A DNA stretch of 33,096 nt, taken from positions 1 to 33,096 of the forward strand of contig JAIKXM010000042.1 of assembly GCA_024684085.1 (NCBI GenBank), given 5' to 3'. A program made the translations under genes and the position numbers. How positions within the stretch are numbered: the stretch's first letter is position 1; the number at the start of each line of letters is the position of its first letter. The notes below the pieces were generated by a model. That model had not been told where the DNA came from and ran no database searches. It saw only the letters and a list, made by a program, of their open reading frames with translations. Shown here piece after piece: positions 6,731 to 13,737 of this stretch. This stretch comes from Lachnospiraceae bacterium (GTDB lineage Bacteria; Bacillota; Clostridia; Lachnospirales; Lachnospiraceae).

Positions 6731-8785
6731 GTGAAAAACAGAGTTAAGATAAAGGGGATGCTTAAGACCTATCTACAGGCGTCCTTATACCTTGGAATAT
6801 TGATGGTATTTATTACCATAGCGGTATGGCTCATGTCTATCCAGGCAGGAATGCTGATGGCGGGATTTACAGTATTGTATCTTGCCATTGTCGGTACGTT
6901 GCTCTATCGCAACAAACCGATAATCATGAACGAACTTATAAGCTTCGCTACCGAGTACGGTCAGATCCAGCGTAAGTTGCTCCGTGAGCTTGAGCTGCCA
7001 TATTGCCTTTTGGATGACAGCGGAAGGATCATGTGGACAAATAAGGCGTTTGAGGCTCTTACAGGCAAGGGAAGGGGATACAACAAGTCAATCGCCACTG
7101 TTTTTCCCGAGATGACAAGGGACAAGCTTCCGGGCGAGACGGAAGAGAGCGCTGTTAAGTTAAGCTTCGAGGACAGAGATTTCAATGCAAAGTGCCGTAA
7201 GGTGTCTCTTAAGGATATGGCTGAGAACAGTGATATCATAAGCGCTGAGGATTATGACGGTTATCTCATCGCTGTATATATGTTCGAGGAGACTGCTCTG
7301 AATATCGCCCTTCGTGAGAATGACGATCAGGCTTTGACGGTAGCGCTTCTTTATCTTGATAATTACGATGAGGCACTGGAGAGCGTTGAAGAGGTCAGGA
7401 GATCTCTGCTTACGGCTCTTATCGATCGAAAGATCAACAAGTATATCTCATCAATGGACGGAATCGCCAAGAAGATCGAGAAAGATAAGTACTTTATCGT
7501 ACTCAGGAAGAAATCGGTCGTGGCGCTTCAGGAGAGCAGGTTCGATATCCTTGAAGAGGTTAAGACGGTCAATATCGGTAATGAGATGGCAGTTACCATC
7601 AGTATGGGTGTCGGTCTCGGCGGTCTGACATATCTTCAGAATTATGAGTTTGCAAGAGCTGCCATTGATCTTGCTCTCGGTCGAGGCGGTGATCAGGCGG
7701 TTATTAAGAATAATGAGCAGATAACCTACTATGGTGGCAAGAGCCAGCAGGTAGAGAAGAATACAAGGGTTAAGGCGAGAGTTAAGGCTCATGCCTTGAG
7801 AGAGATCATAGCATCGAAGGATCGTGTGCTCATCATGGGACACAGCAATGCGGATGTCGACTGCTTCGGTGCTGCTGTAGGTATATACAGGATCGCAAGG
7901 ACGCTTGACAGGAAGGCTCATATTGTAGTCAATAATACGACTTCCGCCATTCAGCCGATGGTGGATCTGTTCACCAATAACAGTGATTATCCCGATGATA
8001 TGATCATTACCGGAGATGTTGCGGTTAATCTGGCGGGCGGTAACTGTGTGCTCGTAGTTGTGGACGTCAATAAGCCCAGTATCACGGAGTGTCCGGAACT
8101 GCTTAAGCTGTGTAAGTCCATAGTGGTACTTGATCATCACAGACAGGGTATCGAGACTATTGAGAATGCAACGCTTTCCTATGTTGAGGCGTATGCTTCA
8201 TCTGCATGTGAGATGGTCACGGAAGTATTGCAGTATATTTCCGACAATATGAAGGTTGCTTCGGATGAGGCTGACTGTATGTATTCCGGAATGATGATAG
8301 ATACCAATAACTTTATGACCAAGACGGGTGTCAGAACTTTTGAGGCGGCTGCTTACTTAAGAAGAGCAGGTGCTGATGTTACAAGAGTAAGGAAGCTCTT
8401 CAGAGATGATGTTAACGAATACAGAACCAAGGCGGATACGGTAAGTCATGCCCAGATCTACAGGGGATGTTATGCTTTCTCTATCTGCAATGCTTCCGAG
8501 AATATTCAGAGTCCTACCATCGTTGGTGCTCAGTCGGCCAATGAACTTCTTAATATTAAGGGAATTAAGGCAAGCTTTGTATTCACTCCGTATCAGGGAA
8601 GAGTCTTTGTAAGTGCCAGATCCATTGACGAGGTCAATGTACAGATCATCATGGAGAAGTTAGGCGGCGGCGGTCATATGAATATAGCGGCCTGTCAGAT
8701 GGATGACATTACACCTGAGGATGCAATGGACAGACTGAAAGGCCTGATCGATCAGATGATCGCAGACGGCGAAATAGATGAATAA
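6731..8785 (+). CDS. gdpP: Cyclic-di-AMP phosphodiesterase GdpP (TM-PAS-degenerate GGDEF-DHH/DHHA1)
   Basis: 684 aa from GTG 6731, which has AGAGGG six bases upstream; ATG 6725 is in frame but has no spacing. Two membrane segments (~15-60) are followed by a PAS-like domain (~85-190) and a GGDEF-like region without an intact GGDEF. The DHH phosphoesterase comes next, with MGHSNADVDCFG (~369), a VVVDVNKPS segment and LDHHRQG (~466). A DHHA1 domain with GGGGHMNIAACQ (~645) ends the protein. It hydrolyses c-di-AMP to pApA and so tunes potassium, osmotic and cell-wall homeostasis. The order gdpP-rplI-dnaB is conserved in Firmicutes. Confidence 0.95.
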   Translation: MKNRVKIKGMLKTYLQASLYLGILMVFITIAVWLMSIQAGMLMAGFTVLYLAIVGTLLYRNKPIIMNELISFATEYGQIQRKLLRELELPYCLLDDSGRIMWTNKAFEALTGKGRGYNKSIATVFPEMTRDKLPGETEESAVKLSFEDRDFNAKCRKVSLKDMAENSDIISAEDYDGYLIAVYMFEETALNIALRENDDQALTVALLYLDNYDEALESVEEVRRSLLTALIDRKINKYISSMDGIAKKIEKDKYFIVLRKKSVVALQESRFDILEEVKTVNIGNEMAVTISMGVGLGGLTYLQNYEFARAAIDLALGRGGDQAVIKNNEQITYYGGKSQQVEKNTRVKARVKAHALREIIASKDRVLIMGHSNADVDCFGAAVGIYRIARTLDRKAHIVVNNTTSAIQPMVDLFTNNSDYPDDMIITGDVAVNLAGGNCVLVVVDVNKPSITECPELLKLCKSIVVLDHHRQGIETIENATLSYVEAYASSACEMVTEVLQYISDNMKVASDEADCMYSGMMIDTNNFMTKTGVRTFEAAAYLRRAGADVTRVRKLFRDDVNEYRTKADTVSHAQIYRGCYAFSICNASENIQSPTIVGAQSANELLNIKGIKASFVFTPYQGRVFVSARSIDEVNVQIIMEKLGGGGHMNIAACQMDDITPEDAMDRLKGLIDQMIADGEIDE

Positions 8786-8802
8786 CAGGAGAGTATTAAG
8801 AA

Positions 8803-9252
8803 ATGAAGGTTATATTATTACAGGATGTTAAGTCGGTTGGTAAAAAAGGTGAGATCATAGATGCCAACGACGGATATGCAAGGAATTATCTTATTCCCCG
8901 TAAGATCGGAGTTGAAGCCAACGGCAAGAACCTTAACGATCTGAAGCTTCAGAAGAATAACGAGGCCAAGGTGGCTGCTGAGCAGCTCGCAGATGCAGAG
9001 GCTTTTGCAAAAGAGCTTGAGACTAAGGAGATCATCGTATATATCAAGGGCGGTGAAGGCGGTAAGACCTTCGGTTCCGTATCGAGCAAGGAGATCGCTT
9101 CTGCTTTTAAAGAGCAGTGCGGAGTGGATATAGACAAGAAGAAGATCCAGTTGGAAGAGAGTATTAAGAGCTTTGGCGTGTTTGATGTGAAGGTTAAGCT
9201 TCATCCCAAGGTTACGGGAACACTCAAGGTTAAGGTTAAGGAAAAACAGTAA
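8803..9252 (+). CDS. rplI: 50S ribosomal protein L9
   Basis: 149 aa, usual length. The N-terminal signature MKVILLQDVKSVGKKGEIID continues into NDGYARNYLIPRKIGVEA. A long charged helix (~45-75) joins it to the C-terminal rRNA-binding domain ending VTGTLKVKVKEKQ. It lies 17 nt after gdpP and 15 nt before dnaB in one operon. Confidence 0.98.
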   Translation: MKVILLQDVKSVGKKGEIIDANDGYARNYLIPRKIGVEANGKNLNDLKLQKNNEAKVAAEQLADAEAFAKELETKEIIVYIKGGEGGKTFGSVSSKEIASAFKEQCGVDIDKKKIQLEESIKSFGVFDVKVKLHPKVTGTLKVKVKEKQ

Positions 9253-9267
9253 GCAGAGGGTTGAACA

Positions 9268-10614
9268 GTGGCAGAAGAAGCTATTCTTAAGAGGACACTA
9301 CCCAATAGTATAGAGGCCGAGCAGGCTGTTATAGGTTCCATGCTCATTGATCAGGAGGCTATAACGGTTGCTTCGGAGATCGTCAATCCGGAAGATTTCT
9401 ATAATCGTCAATATGGGATCATATATGAGTGCATGATCGAACTCAGTAATGCAGGCAAGCAGGTAGATCCCATTACACTTCAGAATAAACTGCGTGAGAA
9501 GCAGGTACCGGCTGAAGTATGCTCTGTCGAGTATATGGCAGAGATAGTTAATGCGGTTCCGACTTCGGCGCATATAAGATATTATGCGGGTATCGTGGCA
9601 GAGAAATCCCTTCTCAGGAAGCTTATCAAGCTGACGGGCGAGATAGAGAATAATTGTTACGAGGGAACCAAAGATATCGAGATCATACTTGATGATACAG
9701 AGAAGAGTGTATTTGAACTTGTTCAGAAGCGTAATACTTCTGACTTTGTTCCTATAGATCAGGTTGTACTTAACGCGATAGAGCGTATTCAGGCGGCTTA
9801 CAAGGCCGGTGGTACGGTAACAGGTATTCCGACAGGATTCGTGGATCTCGATTATATGACTTCGGGAATGCAACCGTCGGATCTTGTACTTATCGCAGCC
9901 AGACCCTCAATGGGTAAGACGGCGTTCGTACTGAACCTGGCTCAACATATGGCATTTAAGGCACACAAGCATGTTGCTATTTTTTCATTGGAAATGTCTA
10001 AGGAACAGCTGGTCAATCGTTTGTTCGCTCTTGAAGGGAATATCGATGCGACACATCTGCGTTCCGGTAATCTCGATGACAGGGAGTGGGATAAGCTCGC
10101 CAATGCGGCAAGCGTGGTAGGCGATTCCAATCTGATAATAGATGATACTCCGGGTATCTCGGTGCAGAATCTCAGGTCGAAGTGCAGGAAGTATAAGCTG
10201 GAAAAAGGGCTTGATGTTATAATCATCGACTACCTTCAGCTTATGTCCGGCGGTGGAAGATCAGAATCAAGACAGCAGGAGATCTCGGAGATCTCGAGAT
10301 CATTAAAGGGTATAGCGCGAGAGCTGAATGTGCCCGTACTTGCTCTGTCTCAGCTCAGCCGAGCTGTTGAGCAGAGACCTGATCATCGTCCGATGATGTC
10401 CGATCTTCGTGAATCGGGTGCCATAGAGCAGGATGCCGATGTGGTAATGTTCATCTACAGAGATGATTATTATAACAAGGATACAGAGAAGAAGAATATC
10501 TCAGAGATCATCATAGGTAAGCAGAGAAACGGTCCAATCGGAACTGTTGAGCTTGCCTGGTTGCCGGAATATACCAAGTTCGGCAATCTGGAAAAGCGTC
10601 GAAGAGATCAGTGA
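9268..10614 (+). CDS. dnaB: Replicative DNA helicase DnaB
   Basis: 448 aa. The N-terminal DnaB domain (PNSIEAEQAVIGSML) is followed by a RecA-like motor with Walker A ARPSMGKTAF (~211-220) and a Walker B segment ending VIIIDYLQLMSG (~318). ALSQLSRAVEQRPDHRP and the C-terminal KQRNGPIG complete the signature. The hexameric helicase unwinds DNA at the replication fork. It begins with GTG preceded by AGAGGG. This is the protein called DnaC in Bacillus subtilis. Last gene of the gdpP operon. Confidence 0.98.
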   Translation: MAEEAILKRTLPNSIEAEQAVIGSMLIDQEAITVASEIVNPEDFYNRQYGIIYECMIELSNAGKQVDPITLQNKLREKQVPAEVCSVEYMAEIVNAVPTSAHIRYYAGIVAEKSLLRKLIKLTGEIENNCYEGTKDIEIILDDTEKSVFELVQKRNTSDFVPIDQVVLNAIERIQAAYKAGGTVTGIPTGFVDLDYMTSGMQPSDLVLIAARPSMGKTAFVLNLAQHMAFKAHKHVAIFSLEMSKEQLVNRLFALEGNIDATHLRSGNLDDREWDKLANAASVVGDSNLIIDDTPGISVQNLRSKCRKYKLEKGLDVIIIDYLQLMSGGGRSESRQQEISEISRSLKGIARELNVPVLALSQLSRAVEQRPDHRPMMSDLRESGAIEQDADVVMFIYRDDYYNKDTEKKNISEIIIGKQRNGPIGTVELAWLPEYTKFGNLEKRRRDQ

Positions 10615-10625
10615 TAATGACAGGA

Positions 10626-10640
10626 AAGAATGTCGCTTGC
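10626..10640 (-). repeat. Fragment of the dispersed repeat terminal hairpin
   Basis: AAGAATGTCGCTTGC is the exact reverse complement of the GCAAGCGACATTCTT that ends copies 1 and 2. Only 15 bases are shared, and it lies right beside the dnaB terminator. Confidence 0.45.
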
Positions 10641-10645
10641 TATAT

Positions 10646-10682
10646 AAAAAAGACTTATATCCGTCGGATATAAGTCTTTTTT
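10646..10682. terminator. Bidirectional terminator between dnaB (+) and ferredoxin (-)
   Basis: AAAAAGACTTATATCC and GGATATAAGTCTTTTT are perfectly paired around GTC, with T-runs on both strands. Confidence 0.92.
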
Positions 10683-10712
10683 ATTAAAATCAATCTTAAT
10701 TAAGATTCTGCC

Positions 10713-10883
10713 TTAAGCCTCAGTGATAGCTGATACAGGACACTGTCCGGCACAAGCACCACAGCTGATGCAAACGTTCTCGTCGATTTCGAACTTGCCA
10801 TCACCCATAGAAATTGCGGATACAGGGCACTGAGATTCGCAAGAACCACAGCTGATACAAGAATCACCAATACAAAATGCCAT
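10713..10883 (-). CDS. 2[4Fe-4S] ferredoxin
   Basis: 56 aa. Two clostridial cluster motifs are present: CISCGSCESQCPVSAI near the N-terminus and CISCGACAGQCPVSAI near the C-terminus, each C-x2-C-x2-C-x3-CP. It is a small low-potential electron carrier for fermentation and Fe-S redox enzymes. The ATG at 10883 is 7 nt after GGAGGT; a second ATG two codons upstream is too close to that site. Monocistronic, with its own promoter (10954-10981) and the shared terminator at 10646-10682. Confidence 0.95.
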   Translation of the reverse strand: MAFCIGDSCISCGSCESQCPVSAISMGDGKFEIDENVCISCGACAGQCPVSAITEA

Positions 10884-10923
10884 ATTCATTACCTCCTATT
10901 ACATATATTACTGCTTATATACT

Positions 10924-10946
10924 AAGAGGTGAATCGTCGACCTCTT
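10924..10946 (-). promoter_or_regulatory. 5' leader hairpin of the ferredoxin mRNA
   Basis: AAGAGGT pairs perfectly with ACCTCTT around a 9-nt loop just downstream of the promoter. It could stabilise the 5' end of the message or serve as a protein site. There is no T-run, so it is not an attenuator. Confidence 0.4.
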
Positions 10947-10953
10947 ATACATA

Positions 10954-10981
10954 ATAATAACCTATTTTTGATTAAATGCAA
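10954..10981 (-). promoter_or_regulatory. Promoter of the ferredoxin gene
   Basis: Read on the minus strand: TTGCAT, a 16-bp spacer, then TATTAT, inside an AT-rich stretch. The leader is about 60-65 nt. Confidence 0.55.
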
Positions 10982-11131
10982 GATTTACGGGTGTAATTAT
11001 AAAAAATATATAAAAATATGCTTCAGCAAAGATTAAATGCTGGACTTTGAGAAGAAACTATAATATATTTGTTAGGTAGCAAAAATAGTGTTCACAGCAG
11101 AAGTGTTATTACTTCAGAATCGGAGGAGATC

Positions 11132-11320
11132 ATGACAATAGATAAGGATATGACGATCGGTGAGATCTTAAGAGCTAACCCTGCAGTAGGACCTGTTCTG
11201 ATGGAAGCAGGTATGCATTGCTTAGGTTGTCCTTCAGCTCAGGGTGAGAGCCTTGCAGAGGCAGCTATGGTTCACGGAATTGACATTGACAGCCTTATGA
11301 GCAAGCTTGAGAATATGTAA
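11132..11320 (+). CDS. DUF1858 domain protein (hybrid-cluster-associated redox disulfide type)
   Basis: 62 aa from ATG 11132, which lies 4 nt after GGAGGA; a longer reading from 11069 has no ribosome binding site. It carries the DUF1858 signature: [13 protein letters not shown], then [19 protein letters not shown] with a C-x2-C pair at ~31/34. These small proteins occur alone or fused and near hybrid-cluster or sulfur-redox enzymes, and a thiol redox or sulfur role is assumed. The divergent ferredoxin 250 bp away fits a redox theme but is not proof of linkage. A TATAAT at 11059-11064 may be its -10. Confidence 0.88.
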   Translation: MTIDKDMTIGEILRANPAVGPVLMEAGMHCLGCPSAQGESLAEAAMVHGIDIDSLMSKLENM

Positions 11321-11331
11321 TAGCATATAGC

Positions 11332-11385
11332 TTCCAGTAACGCAGAAGAGAATGCCTGAGGGCATTCTCTTCTGCGTTACTGGAA
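11332..11385. repeat. 25-bp perfect inverted repeat (long hairpin)
   Basis: The arm 11332-11356 (starting TTCCAGTAACGCAGAAG) is exactly complementary to 11361-11385 around a TGAG loop. It lies 11 nt after the DUF1858 stop and may terminate or protect that mRNA. Neither strand has a real T-tract after the stem, so a simple intrinsic terminator is not certain. Confidence 0.8.
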
Positions 11386-11398
11386 AAAATTGGGTTTA

Positions 11399-11428
11399 TT
11401 GTTTTTGTAAAATACTATAGAATAATAT
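11399..11428 (+). promoter_or_regulatory. Possible promoter of the first lipoprotein gene
   Basis: TTGTTT, an 18-bp spacer and TAATAT in a very AT-rich stretch. The match is weak, but it is the only candidate between the hairpin and the gene. Confidence 0.3.
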
Positions 11429-11470
11429 AGAGCTTTTATAGGGATAATTTAGATAAGTTAGCAATAAAAA

Positions 11471-11506
11471 TTGAGCTATTTTTCAAATATTCTGGAGATA
11501 AAGTGA
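11471..11506 (+). pseudogene. Eleven-codon 3' stub of the C39-like peptidase gene
   Basis: The codons read LSYFSNILEIK followed by TGA, matching the last residues of the intact peptidase at 29763-30488 (LSYFSNVLEVK). The upstream sequence is scrambled with stops in this frame. The CTGGAG inside the stub is the ribosome binding site of the lipoprotein gene whose ATG overlaps the stop (TGATG). That may be why this piece alone has been kept. Confidence 0.6.
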
Positions 11507-12072
11507 TGATAAGAAAATGGTTGATAAGTGTTTTCTTTTTTACTATTCTATTGGCGGTGGGCTGTGGAATGCAGATTAGTCATAATCAGAAGCCGGATGA
11601 TGATTTATCTTGCTCAGTGCATGAGATAGTGGGAAATGCATTTTATTATAACGGAAAAGAAGAGAAAGAGTTAAGTGGAACATGTTATGATTATCAGATA
11701 GTAGATAAAAATGCTGAAGCAATATCGTTATTTATAAGAACTGTACAAACTTGTATGGAAAATGCAAATAAAAAAATATCGGTATATGCATATACGGAGA
11801 TACCTGGGGGATATGCAAGTGTATTTGGACTTAGAAATTATTTGATTGATGGTGAAGGAGATGGTGATTGCACTTCTGAGTATGTTTTGTTTATAAGTAG
11901 CTTTACGGATCTTAGAGAGGATGTTTATTATGATCCTTTAACTTATACAGGCATAGAAGGTATTACGGTGCTTTCCGTTCCGCTTCAAATGGATCAAAGG
12001 GCTAAGGAAAATGCTCTTGACTGGTATGAAAGCTCACCGGATCTGAAGAGGGTTATTGTCAGAGATAAGTGA
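11506..12072 (+). CDS. Predicted lipoprotein, novel family, copy 1
   Basis: 188 aa. A signal peptide with lipobox LAVGC (Cys at ~20) predicts export and N-terminal lipidation. The mature part begins near QKPDDDLSCSV and contains GKEEKELSGTCYDYQI, IPGG, YDPLTYTGIEGIT and a terminal DWYESSPDLKRVIV. The same blocks occur in 31563-32129 (close paralogue) and 30489-31052 (more distant). I do not recognise a named family. ATG 11506 is chosen by alignment with the paralogues; GTG 11503 is possible. AT-rich relative to the neighbouring housekeeping genes. Confidence 0.85.
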   Translation: MIRKWLISVFFFTILLAVGCGMQISHNQKPDDDLSCSVHEIVGNAFYYNGKEEKELSGTCYDYQIVDKNAEAISLFIRTVQTCMENANKKISVYAYTEIPGGYASVFGLRNYLIDGEGDGDCTSEYVLFISSFTDLREDVYYDPLTYTGIEGITVLSVPLQMDQRAKENALDWYESSPDLKRVIVRDK

Positions 12073-12110
12073 TTGTCTCGTGATAAATGTGGTTGACATT
12101 AGCACGGATA

Positions 12111-12167
12111 TGATAAAAGAAAAACTGATAGGCAGAGGCTTCTATGATTCAGCCACTGCCTATCAGT
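12111..12167 (-). terminator. Intrinsic terminator of mecA
   Basis: ACTGATAGGCAG and CTGCCTATCAGT form a 12-bp perfect stem (12124-12135 with 12156-12167). On the minus strand it is followed by a TTTTTCTTTT tract, so it terminates the mecA message. It lies between two convergent genes. Confidence 0.82.
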
Positions 12168-12253
12168 CTGAGTACGTCAATTATTGATAGAACCGTATAC
12201 CAAACGGTACATACGGTAATGTGAGAGGGCGGGAGCTATTAACTTCCTCATGT

Positions 12254-13036
12254 TTAGCCGATTGATGCAAGCTTCTCAATGGCATGATCCGGGATCAGCT
12301 TATCGCAGTGTTCTGCAAGAGAGGTCTCCTGCAATCTGCTGAAAGAATGCATAACCGAATATTCAGAGAGAATATTGCAGGCTTTGCTGAATCCGATCCT
12401 GTCTTCTCCTACCATGCGGAGAACAAGTATATACATATGATCATCGGGATTGCAATAAAGGGTGCTCTTGTCTGAGTATGTATTGCTGATCACGGCTGCA
12501 GGCTTGATGATCTCGTAGATCGAATTGAAGAGGAAATACTTGGAGATATCCTTGGAATCGTCTTCCTTGGAAGAGTTAAGCTCTTCAGTTGTGATCTCGG
12601 TATCTGTATCATCAGTCTCGCTGATAGTTACGGATACATCTCCGCCGAGGAGATTAGCCGTCTCATCCTTGATCTTATTGAATAATTCCGATATCAGCTT
12701 GCCGGTATTGCTATCACCGTCAAAGTCCGCATCGTTCTCACCTATTACATCGGGAGAAAACCTTGTGAAACGGGTATCCAGCTCTTCGGGATTCTCAACC
12801 TTGGTGATGATGAGCACTATACTGTCAGTATCTATCGGAACAGCTTCGATCATAAGCGGTATATCTTCAGCTTCAAATCCATATTTGATGGATGCCTGCT
12901 GAATCATGTCTTTAAAAAGTGATTTAGCTTTGTCGGTGCCATATGCAAGTTCGCTGAGCTTGAGCTTACGAGCTTCCAGATCGGCCTTAGTAAGAGTACA
13001 TTTGATCTGATAATCGTTGACTTTTTCAATCTTCAT
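12254..13036 (-). CDS. mecA: ClpC adaptor protein MecA
   Basis: 260 aa. The N-terminal substrate-recognition domain begins MKIEKVNDYQIKCTLTKADL and includes IVLIITKVENPEELDTRF. A Ser/Asp/Glu-rich linker (~110-165) leads to the C-terminal ClpC-binding domain ending near AEHCDKLIPDHAIEKL. MecA proteins deliver substrates to the ClpCP protease, as with ComK and competence in Bacillus. It has an AAGGGAGA ribosome binding site and its own promoter and terminator. The linker is longer and more acidic than in B. subtilis MecA (~218 aa). Confidence 0.9.
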   Translation of the reverse strand: MKIEKVNDYQIKCTLTKADLEARKLKLSELAYGTDKAKSLFKDMIQQASIKYGFEAEDIPLMIEAVPIDTDSIVLIITKVENPEELDTRFTRFSPDVIGENDADFDGDSNTGKLISELFNKIKDETANLLGGDVSVTISETDDTDTEITTEELNSSKEDDSKDISKYFLFNSIYEIIKPAAVISNTYSDKSTLYCNPDDHMYILVLRMVGEDRIGFSKACNILSEYSVMHSFSRLQETSLAEHCDKLIPDHAIEKLASIG

Positions 13037-13071
13037 ATGATCATCTCCCTTCTAAAGCTATTATTAAAAGT

Positions 13072-13099
13072 ATTTTAGCAGACTTGGCGTTATAGTCAA
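13072..13099 (-). promoter_or_regulatory. Promoter of mecA
   Basis: Minus-strand TTGACT, a 16-bp spacer and TAAAAT with an extended -10 TGC. The transcript would start about 30 nt upstream of the mecA ATG. Confidence 0.65.
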
Positions 13100-13151
13100 T
13101 AAAAGTATTAGGATATTTATATTTTTTTAAGAATTGTTTATTTTTATTTTA

Positions 13152-13180
13152 TTGTAATATATATATCGGCATAATATAAT
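13152..13180 (+). promoter_or_regulatory. Promoter of a putative noncoding RNA
   Basis: TTGTAA (13152-13157), a 17-bp spacer and a perfect TATAAT (13175-13180). Transcription should begin near A13187. Confidence 0.65.
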
Positions 13181-13186
13181 CCCCAC

Positions 13187-13347
13187 ATAAGAGCAGTCGG
13201 ATAATTCTCGTCGGAGAGGAGGGGAGTCCGGTCTGATCCGTCAGCAGGATCAGATTCTTATATGAAGTCTGTTGATATCATGAGCAGACTTTGAATATAT
13301 TACGTACATTTTAATATTGTTGATGTGATCAGGATCGCTCTTTTTTT
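13187..13347 (+). ncRNA. Putative structured noncoding RNA (unassigned; 6S-like layout)
   Basis: Between a good promoter and a T-run lies about 160 nt without a credible ORF. The 5' AAGAGC (13189-13194) pairs with GCTCTT (13337-13342), closing the molecule just before TTTTTTT. Inside are CGGA/TCCG enclosing TCTC-GTCG-GAGA, a perfect 8-bp hairpin TCTGATCC/GGATCAGA (13232-13254), and AAGTCTG/CAGACTT (13265-13291). A second stem, TGTGATCA/TGATCACA with TTTTTG (13324-13362), offers an alternative end. The closed ends and length recall 6S RNA, but I see no decisive signature. The next gene starts about 390 nt later, so a riboswitch for it is less likely. Confidence 0.55.
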
Positions 13348-13362
13348 CATGATCACATTTTT

Positions 13363-13664
13363 GTCTTACAGAATATACTTTAATCTATACGAATAATGAA
13401 CATTCGGTAATTCTTTAATCTGATCTGACCGCTTTGAGCGGTACATTTCTTATTTCATATCTGTGAGATCAATCAATCCTTTTAAGCAAGTTGTACGTCA
13501 AGTCATTAATAATCCTTTAACTTAAGCAGGTTTTGACGATCCTTCAGCTCTTGTATCATCTGAATTATGAATGTATATCGGGAACCGATTATATATCACG
13601 ATAACTTTTGGCATATGGTTAAAAAGATAATTCCCATAGACAGGCGAACGATATGCAAAACATA
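13363..13664. other. Gene-less stretch between the RNA and the GH18 promoter
   Basis: AT-rich, with a small hairpin GACCGCTTTGAGCGGT near 13427-13442. No ORF with a ribosome binding site and no convincing RNA signals are seen. Confidence 0.4.
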
Positions 13665-13693
13665 ATGACGATTAATAAAAAAACTGATATAAT
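13665..13693 (+). promoter_or_regulatory. Probable promoter of the GH18 gene
   Basis: ATGACG, a 17-bp spacer and a perfect TATAAT at 13688-13693, preceded by an extended -10 TGA. The leader would be about 38 nt. Confidence 0.6.
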
Positions 13694-13737
13694 AGGGCAG
13701 TCGAATTACGATACAGAGTAGTGTGGAGGAGAATCTG

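Noticed and set aside
7451..8140. Long minus-strand ORF inside gdpP
   Set aside because: Shadow of the gdpP reading frame: no ribosome binding site, and the residues are not family-like while the + strand carries clear DHH motifs. The same holds for the other long antisense frames inside rnj, trhP, prmA and glnN.
13525..13660. Riboswitch for the GH18 gene
   Set aside because: The structured RNA at 13187-13347 ends in its own T-run, and a separate good promoter lies at 13665-13693 close to the gene.
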